A stretch of 42,316 nt of DNA from an uncultured Hyphomonadaceae bacterium (lineage in GTDB: Bacteria; Pseudomonadota; Alphaproteobacteria; Caulobacterales; Hyphomonadaceae): assembly GCA_913056435.1 (NCBI GenBank), contig CAJXMY010000002.1, positions 1-42,316 on the forward strand. The letters run 5' to 3'. The notes beneath the pieces were generated by a model, which did not search any database, was not told the DNA's origin, and worked only from the letters and a program-made list of their open reading frames with translations. A program made the translations under genes and the position numbers. Within the stretch, counting starts at the first letter, position 1; each line of letters opens with the position of its first letter. Below, piece by piece: positions 34,810 through 42,316 of the stretch.

Positions 34810-35328
34810 CTAAGGGCCAAGGGCTTCGGCGATCGCCGGAACCATGTCCGGGCTGAGGGGCCCGCGCACATGCAGGACGATCCGTCCTGACCCGTCAATC
34901 ACGAAAGTTTCAGGGACGCCGGTCAGGCCGAAATCAAGCCCCCCAGACCCGTTCGGGTCGATGGCGATGTCTCTGAAGGGGTCGCCCAGATCCGCCAGAA
35001 ACCGGCGAGTGTCTTCCGGTCGGTCCTTGTAGGCAATGCCAAATAAGCGGTCCGGATAGGCCCCGGCAAGAGTCATGAGGACAGGGTGCTCCGCCCGGCA
35101 CGGCCCACACCAGGACGCGAACAGATTGACAATCACCGGCGCCTGACCGGGCGGGGGCGCAAATTGCAGAGTGCCCTCGCCCTCCAGACGCTCAAAGGCC
35201 CGCTCAGGCGCAGGCCGGTCAACGGCGTCGACAAAACCAGGTTTCTCAGGATCGGCCAGCTGCAGCGCGGTGATCACCCCGACCAGGGCAAGGCCGATCA
35301 GGGGCACCCCGTAAAGCCACCGCCTCAC
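34810..35328 (-). CDS. ccmG: Cytochrome c biogenesis thiol:disulfide protein CcmG/DsbE (GTG start)
   Basis: VNLFASWCGPCRAEHPVL thioredoxin motif; GVPETFVIDGSGRIVLHVRGPL; GTGA overlap with ccmD. Confidence 0.92.
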   Translation of the reverse strand: MRRWLYGVPLIGLALVGVITALQLADPEKPGFVDAVDRPAPERAFERLEGEGTLQFAPPPGQAPVIVNLFASWCGPCRAEHPVLMTLAGAYPDRLFGIAYKDRPEDTRRFLADLGDPFRDIAIDPNGSGGLDFGLTGVPETFVIDGSGRIVLHVRGPLSPDMVPAIAEALGP

Positions 35329-35477
35329 GACTCCGCCTCGGAATCCCGTAAGCGGTCGAGCCGGCGCTGCGCCAGGAGCAGCCGCACATGACTGTAAATG
35401 GCCAGCACCAGAGGTACGCTAAGGCCGAGAAGGATGATCGCCCAGACAAAGGCCCCGTTCTTGTCAAAAACCGGCAT
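35325..35477 (-). CDS. ccmD: Heme exporter protein CcmD (missing from ORF track)
   Basis: Minus-strand translation MPVFDKNGAFVWAIILLGLSVPLVLAIYSHVRLLLAQRRLDRLRDSEAES*; 50 aa, one TM, between ccmC and ccmG. Confidence 0.88.
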   Translation of the reverse strand: MPVFDKNGAFVWAIILLGLSVPLVLAIYSHVRLLLAQRRLDRLRDSEAES

Positions 35478-35479
35478 GA

Positions 35480-36220
35480 TCAGCTCTCCCCCAAACGCCG
35501 GGCCATCAGCCGGTCACCCTGCTGGGTAAAAATCTCCGCCCGCATCAGGGTCAGAACCATCGCCGACACCAGGAGCGCCTGCCCCCCGAAACCAATCAGC
35601 AGTGGATGGAGATACACGTCCGCCATGGCCGGGCCTTCGGCGCGAAGGACGCTTGGCCCCTGATGCAGGCTGGACCAGATATCGACCGAGAATTTGATCA
35701 GGGGAACATTCACCGCGCCCACCATGGCGAGAATCGCCCCCGCGCGGGCCGCCCGCTGCCGGGTCTCCAGCGCAGAGCGCAGGGCCATATAGCCCAGAAA
35801 CAGGAAAAACAGCACCAGAACCGACATGATGCGCGGATCATCCCAAAGCCACCAGGTCCCCCAGGTCGGTTTGCCCCAGATGGCGCCGGTGACGAGGCAG
35901 AGCGCGGTGTAGGTCGCGCCAATGGGCGCAATCGCCCGCGCGGCGACATCGGCCAGCTCGTGGCGCCAGATAAACCAGACGAAACTGGCTATGGCGAGGC
36001 CAAGATAGAGCCCCATGCACAGCCAGGCACTCGGCACATGAATAAACATGCCCCGAATGATGTCCCCGCCCTGAAGCGCGTCGGGTGGAACCCGCCAGAG
36101 CGCCTGATAAAGGCTCCAGGCAAACAGGCAGAGGCCCACGCCATAACTGACGGGTACCGCATATCTGGCGAAGACCAGGAACCGGTGGGGATTTGCAAGG
36201 AAAGACCACATGCCGCTCAT
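35480..36220 (-). CDS. ccmC: Heme ABC transporter permease CcmC
   Basis: GAIWGKPTWGTWWLWDDPRIMSVLVLFFLFLGYMAL: WGTWW heme-handling motif. Confidence 0.95.
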   Translation of the reverse strand: MSGMWSFLANPHRFLVFARYAVPVSYGVGLCLFAWSLYQALWRVPPDALQGGDIIRGMFIHVPSAWLCMGLYLGLAIASFVWFIWRHELADVAARAIAPIGATYTALCLVTGAIWGKPTWGTWWLWDDPRIMSVLVLFFLFLGYMALRSALETRQRAARAGAILAMVGAVNVPLIKFSVDIWSSLHQGPSVLRAEGPAMADVYLHPLLIGFGGQALLVSAMVLTLMRAEIFTQQGDRLMARRLGES

Positions 36221-36231
36221 TTAGGGCCCCT

Positions 36232-36891
36232 TCAGTCTGCCGCCAAGCGCAGCGCCGCACCCATGGCCGGCGGCGCGACACCAAGGGCGAACAGGGTCGA
36301 GGCCAGAAGGAAGAGGAAAGACGGATCCTCAAGGCCGGCCTGGACCGTCATGCCGCCGAAAATCATGGTTGGGAGATAAAAGGGCAGCGCCAGAAGCGCA
36401 ATCAGCAGTCCGCCCCTTGCAACACTGGCCGCCAGAGCCGCGGCAACGCCGCCCCAGAGAAAAAAGGTCAGTCCGCCAAGGCCGAAAGCCATCATGGCCG
36501 GGACGGTGGTGTCGATCGGTATCTGAAACATCAGGCCATAAAGCGGCGTCAGCAAGACGAGCGGCAATCCGGACACGATCCAGTGCGCCATGACCTTGGT
36601 CAGGGCCACGAGAGAGATGGCCGCAGGCTCCTGCACCCAAAGATCGAGAGCTCCATCCTGCAAATCCGCCTGAAACATCCGCTCCAGCGTCACGAGCGAG
36701 GCCAGGGCGAGCGCCAGCCACAGCATACCCGGCCCAATCGAGGCCAGCCGGTCCGGCGCACTCCCCAGAACAAAAGGCACCAGCATGGCTGTGCCGGAAA
36801 AGAACCCAAAAGGCAGGACAGACCCCGCCCCGCCAGACCACGCCTCGACAAGCGCCTGGCCAAAACTGCGGCGGATGGGGGCCGGCCTCAC
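36232..36891 (-). CDS. ccmB: Heme exporter permease CcmB (GTG start overlapping ccmA stop)
   Basis: LASLVTLERMFQADLQDGALDLWVQEPAAISLVALTKVMAHWIVSGLPLVLLTPL; GTGA overlap with ccmA at 36888-36891. Confidence 0.9.
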   Translation of the reverse strand: MRPAPIRRSFGQALVEAWSGGAGSVLPFGFFSGTAMLVPFVLGSAPDRLASIGPGMLWLALALASLVTLERMFQADLQDGALDLWVQEPAAISLVALTKVMAHWIVSGLPLVLLTPLYGLMFQIPIDTTVPAMMAFGLGGLTFFLWGGVAAALAASVARGGLLIALLALPFYLPTMIFGGMTVQAGLEDPSFLFLLASTLFALGVAPPAMGAALRLAAD

Positions 36892-37463
36892 AGACGGAAC
36901 TCCCGCCCTGTCGTGATCGGCGCCGCGCCATGAAGGGCGGTCACAATGGCACCGCCCTGAGCGCAATGCTCCTGCATGAGGCCCGCCAGCCAGACCTGCC
37001 CGGCCGAGTCGAGAGCATTGAAGGGTTCGTCCAACAGCCACACGGAGCGGTCCTCCAGAAGAAGCCGGCCCAGCGCCGTCCGACGCGTCTGCCCGGCCGA
37101 CAGGAGCCGGCAGGGGACATCGCCCGGTCGCCGCAGACCCAGTTTGTCGAGCACGTCGCCAATCGCAACCGCACTGCCCCAGACCCCCGCCCAGTGGATC
37201 AGATGACGCCGCGGCGTCTCATGCGCCTTCAGCCCGTTGCTGTGTCCCAGCCAGTGATGGGGGGCGCGACGCTCAACCCGTCCGGCCTGAGGCACGGACA
37301 AGCCCGCAAGCTGCCGCAAAAGTGTTGTTTTGCCAGACCCGTTCGCCCCTCTCAGGACAACGAGCTCTCCCGGCTCAAGGGTGAAATTCAGCCCGCTGAA
37401 CAGGATCCGCTCTCCGCGGACAGCCCCGAGGCCTGTCCCTTTCAAAAGCGCGCTGTCACTCAA
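36888..37463 (-). CDS. ccmA: Heme ABC exporter ATP-binding protein CcmA (probable TTG start at 37463)
   Basis: LRGANGSGKTTLLRQLAGL Walker A, LLSAGQTRRTALGRLL signature; GGAGGG RBS 6 nt before the TTG. Confidence 0.9.
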   Translation of the reverse strand: MSDSALLKGTGLGAVRGERILFSGLNFTLEPGELVVLRGANGSGKTTLLRQLAGLSVPQAGRVERRAPHHWLGHSNGLKAHETPRRHLIHWAGVWGSAVAIGDVLDKLGLRRPGDVPCRLLSAGQTRRTALGRLLLEDRSVWLLDEPFNALDSAGQVWLAGLMQEHCAQGGAIVTALHGAAPITTGREFRL

Positions 37464-37574
37464 TTTCTGCCCTCCAGTACACGCCAGTTCCACAGAGACG
37501 ATTGCACGACCCGGCCCACCGGTATAGGACACCGGCAACAGTCACCCATCATGCCCAGTGAGGTACTCCAGTCC

Positions 37575-40277
37575 ATGCCTTCTCTCGACAGTTTCAACGC
37601 CCGCAAGACCCTGACCGTAAATGGTAAGTCTTACACTTACTACTCCCTCGATGCTGCGGCCGAGAATGGACTCGGCGACGTTTCCAGATTGCCAGCCTCG
37701 CTGAAGGTCCTGCTCGAGAACCTGCTGCGGCACGAAGACGGCAGCACCGTGCGCAAAGAAGACATCCATGCCTTCAAGAGCTGGCTGGATCAGGGCGGTC
37801 GTCTGACCCATGAGATCGCCTATCGTCCCGCGCGGGTCCTGATGCAGGATTTCACCGGCGTGCCCGCCGTTGTCGACCTCGCCGCCATGCGGGATGCCGC
37901 CACCAAGCTCGGTGCGGAAGCCGAGTCCATCAATCCCCAGGTCCCTGTCGACCTCGTCATTGACCACTCTGTCATGGTGGATCATTTCGCGACGCCCGAC
38001 AGCTTCATCAAGAATGTCGAGGTTGAATATACCCGGAATCAGGAACGGTACGAATTCCTGCGCTGGGGCAGCAAGGCGTTTGAGAATTTCCGCGTTGTGC
38101 CGCCGGGAACCGGCATCTGCCACCAGGTCAATCTGGAGTATCTGGGCCAGACCGTCTGGACACGTGAGGAAGATGGCGAGACCGTCGCCTATCCCGATAC
38201 CTGCGTGGGGACCGACAGTCACACCACAATGATCAATGGCCTGGCCGTTCTGGGCTGGGGCGTTGGCGGGATTGAGGCTGAAGCCGCCATGCTGGGCCAG
38301 CCCGTCTCCATGCTGATCCCCGAAGTGGTTGGCTTCAAACTCACCGGCAGGATGGCCGAGGGCGCGACGGCGACCGATCTGGTCCTGACCGTCGTCGAGA
38401 TGCTGAGAGAAAAGGGCGTTGTCGGAAAGTTCGTTGAATTCTTCGGGCCGGGACTGAGCAATCTGACCCTCGAAGACGAGGCCACCATCTCCAATATGGC
38501 CCCTGAATACGGGGCCACCTGTGGCTTCTTCCCGGTTGATGAGGACACGGTGAAATATCTCGCTGACACCGGGCGCGACCCGGATCGGGTGGCTCTGGTG
38601 GAGGCCTATGCGAAGGCTCAGGGCTACTGGCGCCCCGACATGAGCGAACCCACTTACACCGATACGCTGGAGCTCGACCTCGGCTCGGTCGTGCCGTCTC
38701 TGGCCGGCCCCAAGCGCCCGCAGGACCGGGTTCTGCTGACCGAGGCCGCCCCAGCCTTCGCCAAAGCCCTCGCCGAAATCAAGGGTGGCGACAATGTCGT
38801 GACAGATCCGGCCGAGCTGGCGCAGTACGACGTCGAGGGGGCCGATTACAAGGTCCAGGACGGCTCGGTGGTCATTGCGGCCATCACATCCTGCACCAAC
38901 ACCTCGAACCCCTCCGTCATGCTGGCCGCGGGTCTTGTGGCGCGCAATGCCCGCGCCAGGGGGCTCATGGTGAAGCCCTGGGTCAAGACCTCTCTCGCGC
39001 CGGGATCGCAGGTCGTCACAGACTATCTTGAGCGCGCCGGCCTGCAGGATGACCTGGATGCGATGGGATTCAACCTGGTGGGCTATGGGTGCACAACCTG
39101 CATCGGGAATTCCGGGCCCCTTCCGCCAGCCATCTCGAAATCCGTCAATGAAAATGATCTGGTCGTGGCCTCGGTCCTGTCTGGAAACCGGAACTTCGAA
39201 GGCCGGGTGAGCCAGGATGTGCGGGCCAATTATCTGGCCTCCCCACCCCTCGTGGTCGCCTACGCCATTGCCGGGACCATGCATGTCAATGTCGCGGAAG
39301 ATGCCCTTGGCACCGATCAGAATGGCCAGCCGGTCTACCTCAAGGATATCTGGCCGAGCAGTCATGAGATCCAGGAGGTCATGCGCCAGGCGGTCACGCC
39401 GGACATGTTTGAAGCACGCTATGGCAATGTGTTTGAAGGGGACCAGCACTGGCAAGGCATCTCGGTCTCAGGCGGCGACACCTATAGCTGGCCGCCCGCC
39501 TCAACCTATGTCCAGAATCCCCCTTATTTCAAGGGCATGGGACGCTCTGTCGAGGCCCCCCGGGATATCGAGAATGCGCGCATCCTCGGCCTTTTTGCGG
39601 ACTCGATTACCACCGATCACATCTCGCCGGCGGGCGCGATCAAGGCCAGCAGCCCGGCCGGCCGGTACCTGCAGGACCATGCCGTGGATGTGCTGGACTT
39701 CAATTCCTATGGCTCGCGTCGGGGCAACCATGAAATCATGATGCGTGGTACCTTTGCGAATATCCGGATCAAGAACCAGATGGTGCCCGGCGTTGAGGGC
39801 GGTGTGACCCTTCACCATCCCTCTGGCGAACAGATGGATATCTATGATGCCGCCATGCGGTATGCCGAGGAGCAGGTTCCTCTGGTCGTCTTTGCCGGAG
39901 AGCAGTACGGAACCGGATCGTCGCGGGACTGGGCCGCAAAAGGCACCATCCTGCTGGGCGTTCGCGCCGTGATCGCCGGCAGTTTTGAGCGGATCCACCG
40001 GTCCAATCTGATCGGTATGGGGGTCCTTCCGCTTCAGTTCGCGGCAGGGTCCAGCTGGCTGGATCTCGGGCTCAAGGGCGATGAGCAGATCACGATTAAG
40101 GGGATTGACCGGCTCCAGCCGCGCGCGGAAATGCCTGTTGAGATCCTGACTTCAGACGGCTCAACGATCACCGCGAGGACCATTGTCAGGATCGATACCG
40201 ATAATGAGCTCGATTACTTCCGGAATGGCGGGATCTTGCACTACGTTCTGCGCAATCTGGCCAACGAAGCGGCATAA
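37575..40277 (+). CDS. acnA: Aconitate hydratase AcnA
   Basis: MPSLDSFNARKTLTVNGKSYTYYSLDAA...; VGTDSHTTMINGLAVLGWGVGGIEAEAAMLGQP; AITSCTNTSNPSVML; GYGCTTCIGNSGPL; about 900 aa. Confidence 0.95.
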   Translation: MPSLDSFNARKTLTVNGKSYTYYSLDAAAENGLGDVSRLPASLKVLLENLLRHEDGSTVRKEDIHAFKSWLDQGGRLTHEIAYRPARVLMQDFTGVPAVVDLAAMRDAATKLGAEAESINPQVPVDLVIDHSVMVDHFATPDSFIKNVEVEYTRNQERYEFLRWGSKAFENFRVVPPGTGICHQVNLEYLGQTVWTREEDGETVAYPDTCVGTDSHTTMINGLAVLGWGVGGIEAEAAMLGQPVSMLIPEVVGFKLTGRMAEGATATDLVLTVVEMLREKGVVGKFVEFFGPGLSNLTLEDEATISNMAPEYGATCGFFPVDEDTVKYLADTGRDPDRVALVEAYAKAQGYWRPDMSEPTYTDTLELDLGSVVPSLAGPKRPQDRVLLTEAAPAFAKALAEIKGGDNVVTDPAELAQYDVEGADYKVQDGSVVIAAITSCTNTSNPSVMLAAGLVARNARARGLMVKPWVKTSLAPGSQVVTDYLERAGLQDDLDAMGFNLVGYGCTTCIGNSGPLPPAISKSVNENDLVVASVLSGNRNFEGRVSQDVRANYLASPPLVVAYAIAGTMHVNVAEDALGTDQNGQPVYLKDIWPSSHEIQEVMRQAVTPDMFEARYGNVFEGDQHWQGISVSGGDTYSWPPASTYVQNPPYFKGMGRSVEAPRDIENARILGLFADSITTDHISPAGAIKASSPAGRYLQDHAVDVLDFNSYGSRRGNHEIMMRGTFANIRIKNQMVPGVEGGVTLHHPSGEQMDIYDAAMRYAEEQVPLVVFAGEQYGTGSSRDWAAKGTILLGVRAVIAGSFERIHRSNLIGMGVLPLQFAAGSSWLDLGLKGDEQITIKGIDRLQPRAEMPVEILTSDGSTITARTIVRIDTDNELDYFRNGGILHYVLRNLANEAA

Positions 40278-40297
40278 CCGATCCGGGCTGACCCGGT

Positions 40298-40320
40298 GGC
40301 CCCGCACGGGCCGCGGGGTC
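40298..40320. terminator. Strong GC hairpin between convergent acnA and phaR
   Basis: GGCCCCGC-acgggcc-GCGGGGTC, 8-bp stem (one G-T pair), no T-tract. Confidence 0.4.
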
Positions 40321-40348
40321 TGAATGTCCCGGAGGGCGCCTGTCGTTC

Positions 40349-40936
40349 CTATTTCCGGCCGAGCGCGTCGATCTGAGCCTGCATGGCTGCGAGCTGCTGC
40401 TGGAGCAGGCTGAGCGGGTCGCCGGCACTGCCGCCGGCTGCCCCGGTCTTTTTGCTGCTGCCATTGTCCGGGCGGGACGCGGCCGCGGCGCCCGGCTTGA
40501 ACATCTGCATGGCGCTTTCGAACATCTGCATATTGGCCTGGGCCTGTTTTTCAAACAGCCCAAACGGGCTCGCGCCCCCGGAGAGGGTTTTGCTCCAGCG
40601 CTCCTGGCTTTCCGCGAAACTGTTCATGCTCATCTCCAGCCAGGCTGGCAGGAGGGTCTGCGGACCACCACCATAGAATCCGATCAGCTTGCGGAGAAAA
40701 TCGAGCGGAAGCGCGCCCTCTCCCTTGGTTTCCTTCTCGAAAATGATCTGTGTCAGCACCTGGCGGGTCAGGTCCTCGCCCGTCTTGGCGTCACGGACCT
40801 CAAAATCCACCCCCCGCCGGACAAGATCCGAGAGGTGCTCCAGCGTCACATAAGATGAGGTGGAGGTGTCGTAGAGGCGGCGATTGGCGTACTTCTTGAT
40901 AATCACCGTGTCGGACGGATCTGTTGTCTTGGCCAT
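40349..40936 (-). CDS. phaR: Polyhydroxyalkanoate synthesis repressor PhaR
   Basis: VIIKKYANRRLYDTSTSSYVTLEHLSDLVRRGVDFEVRDAKTGEDLTRQVLTQIIFEKE: PHB/PHA accumulation regulator DNA-binding domain. Confidence 0.95.
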   Translation of the reverse strand: MAKTTDPSDTVIIKKYANRRLYDTSTSSYVTLEHLSDLVRRGVDFEVRDAKTGEDLTRQVLTQIIFEKETKGEGALPLDFLRKLIGFYGGGPQTLLPAWLEMSMNSFAESQERWSKTLSGGASPFGLFEKQAQANMQMFESAMQMFKPGAAAASRPDNGSSKKTGAAGGSAGDPLSLLQQQLAAMQAQIDALGRK

Positions 40937-41078
40937 GTGTTCTTCCTTTAAGATCGGTGTTCCGGGTGAATCCTGAGAATTCAACTGGAAGACAGGCGCG
41001 CCAGACCTATTCTCTAGCGCAATCGCGATCTGGATAGATGTTAGTCCCTTAATCCGGGTTGTCACCATGCGTTTAATT

Positions 41079-41093
41079 TGCTGCTAAGCAGCA
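41079..41093. promoter_or_regulatory. Putative PhaR operator
   Basis: TGCTGCT-A-AGCAGCA perfect palindrome containing CTGC-N3-GCAG (41081-41091), between phaR and phaB. Confidence 0.65.
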
Positions 41094-41110
41094 TAACCGG
41101 AGGAATCTAC

Positions 41111-41836
41111 ATGTCCAGAACAGCACTCGTCACCGGCGGCACCCGCGGGATTGGCAAAGCCATCAGCGTTCACCTGAAGCAGGCCGGCTACCAGGTCGCC
41201 GCCAATTACGGGGGCAATGACGAGGCCGCCAAAGCGTTCACGGACGAGACCGGCATTATGGCTGTGAAGTTTGACGTGGCCGATTATGCCGCCGTCGGCG
41301 AAGGCCTCGCCACCATTACCGCCGAGCTGGGCCCGGTCGATATCGTGGTCAACAATGCCGGCGTGACCCGGGACGCTCCGTTCCACAGAATGACGCTCGA
41401 ACAATGGCAGCAGGTCATCGATATTGACCTGACCTCGGCCTTCAACGTGACGCGTCAGGTCTGGGACGGCATGCGGGAGCGAGGCTTTGGCCGCATCGTC
41501 AACATTTCCTCGATCAACGGACAGAAGGGCCAGTTCGGACAGGCCAATTACTCGGCCGCCAAAGCCGGCCTGATTGGCTTTACAAAAGCACTGGCGCAGG
41601 AAGGGGCCAAGAAAGGCATCACCGTCAATGTCGTGGCCCCCGGTTACATCGACACCGAGATGGTGCGTGCCGTGCCGGAAAATGTTCTTGAGGGCATTAT
41701 CGCCACCATCCCAGTGGGCCGGCTCGGAAAGGCGGAAGAAATCGCGTCCATGTGTGCCTATCTCGCCAGCGAGGATGCCGGCTTCATTACCGGCGCCACA
41801 ATGACGGTCAACGGTGCGCAATATATCGCCGGCTAG
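41111..41836 (+). CDS. phaB: Acetoacetyl-CoA reductase PhaB
   Basis: SRTALVTGGTRGIGKAIS, NNAGVTRDAPFHRMTLEQWQQVIDIDLTSAFNVTRQVWDGM, YSAAKAGLIGFTKALA; GGAGGAA RBS. Confidence 0.92.
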   Translation: MSRTALVTGGTRGIGKAISVHLKQAGYQVAANYGGNDEAAKAFTDETGIMAVKFDVADYAAVGEGLATITAELGPVDIVVNNAGVTRDAPFHRMTLEQWQQVIDIDLTSAFNVTRQVWDGMRERGFGRIVNISSINGQKGQFGQANYSAAKAGLIGFTKALAQEGAKKGITVNVVAPGYIDTEMVRAVPENVLEGIIATIPVGRLGKAEEIASMCAYLASEDAGFITGATMTVNGAQYIAG

Positions 41837-42316
41837 GGCTCCCGCAGCGGGACAGCATGCCGGGGATGGGTGAGCAGGAGCTCACCGCCACGGACTCGGC
41901 CGCGGACTTCATAAACCGCGTCCGCCGGGGCCTCGCACACGGCCGCGGCGGCGCGCGAGACACGGACCACCATATCTGTCCCGGACACCGCCCGCACACA
42001 GGCGTCGCGGTCGTCTGACCCAGCCGCATCCGGAAGGACGGGACCAAAGGACATGTGAACAAGACCAAAGCGGGCGCCCGCCGGATCGAGCGCGGCGACA
42101 GGCTTTGGCTGATAGACGCTCAGCGCCCAGAGGCCACGCCGCGCGAGACGGGCTTCGGTTTCTGCCGCGAACAGAGCGTCAGCCCCGGCATCGGTATCCG
42201 GATAGAGCCGCACACGCGCCGCCCCCTGACGCAACAGCACCTGATTGAGCCAGACAGGGGGGTCACGCCCGTCCCGGGTCAGGACATGTGCGATCGCCCG
42301 GTCATACCGGTCCCGC
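41833..42316 (-). CDS. Staphylococcal-nuclease-like (thermonuclease) domain protein, 5' end off window
   Basis: Readthrough to the window edge gives RDRYDRAIAHVLTRDGRDPPVWLNQVLLRQGAARVRLYPDTDAGADALFAAETEARLARRGLWAL, a typical SNase C-terminal pattern. Confidence 0.7.
   Translation of the reverse strand, partial: RDRYDRAIAHVLTRDGRDPPVWLNQVLLRQGAARVRLYPDTDAGADALFAAETEARLARRGLWALSVYQPKPVAALDPAGARFGLVHMSFGPVLPDAAGSDDRDACVRAVSGTDMVVRVSRAAAAVCEAPADAVYEVRGRVRGGELLLTHPRHAVPLREP

Noticed and set aside
36930-37574. N-terminal extension of the acnA ORF (1115 aa version)
   Set aside because: Extension is antisense to ccmA and unlike any aconitase; start at 37575 gives a normal 900-aa AcnA.
37542-39455. 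637-aa minus-strand ORF antisense to acnA
   Set aside because: Composition (His/Gly/Asp rich) and complete overlap with a clear AcnA reading frame mark it as a high-GC shadow ORF.

Overview
This window looks like a chromosomal segment of an alphaproteobacterium, possibly Hyphomonadaceae- or Rhodobacterales-like (inferred from gene content only). It is mostly conserved housekeeping and metabolic genes: nusA (partial)-rimP, cspA, trmB, a Bcr/CflA-type MFS pump, an ethylmalonyl-CoA pathway locus (ecm/meaA-like mutase and ccr), the tolQRAB-pal-cpoB-tilS cluster, an Fe-ADH, a fused peptide-ABC ATPase, nfuA, an ABC-F ATPase, an AraC regulator, a YciB-like protein, NUDIX, MarR, ccmABCDG divergent from acnA, and phaR/phaB. 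The most unusual part is 22493-27094. It is a tightly coupled operon of four predicted lipoproteins: an S8 subtilase, a small lipoprotein that may be a free-standing I9-like propeptide/inhibitor, a lipoprotein of unknown function, and an M23 metallopeptidase with a long acidic linker. It looks like an envelope proteolysis or cell-wall module that I do not recognise as a described system. Other leads are a structured GC-rich intergenic region upstream of trmB, a three-hairpin leader before a DUF2333-like gene, an inverted repeat over the predicted araC-family promoter, a perfect PhaR-type operator before phaB, a long predicted cspA leader, a MarR protein with a 12-lysine tail, and a secreted beta-gamma-crystallin protein. 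No CRISPR arrays, tRNA/rRNA genes or insertion sequences were recognised. All family calls come from reading motifs; no database search was run.
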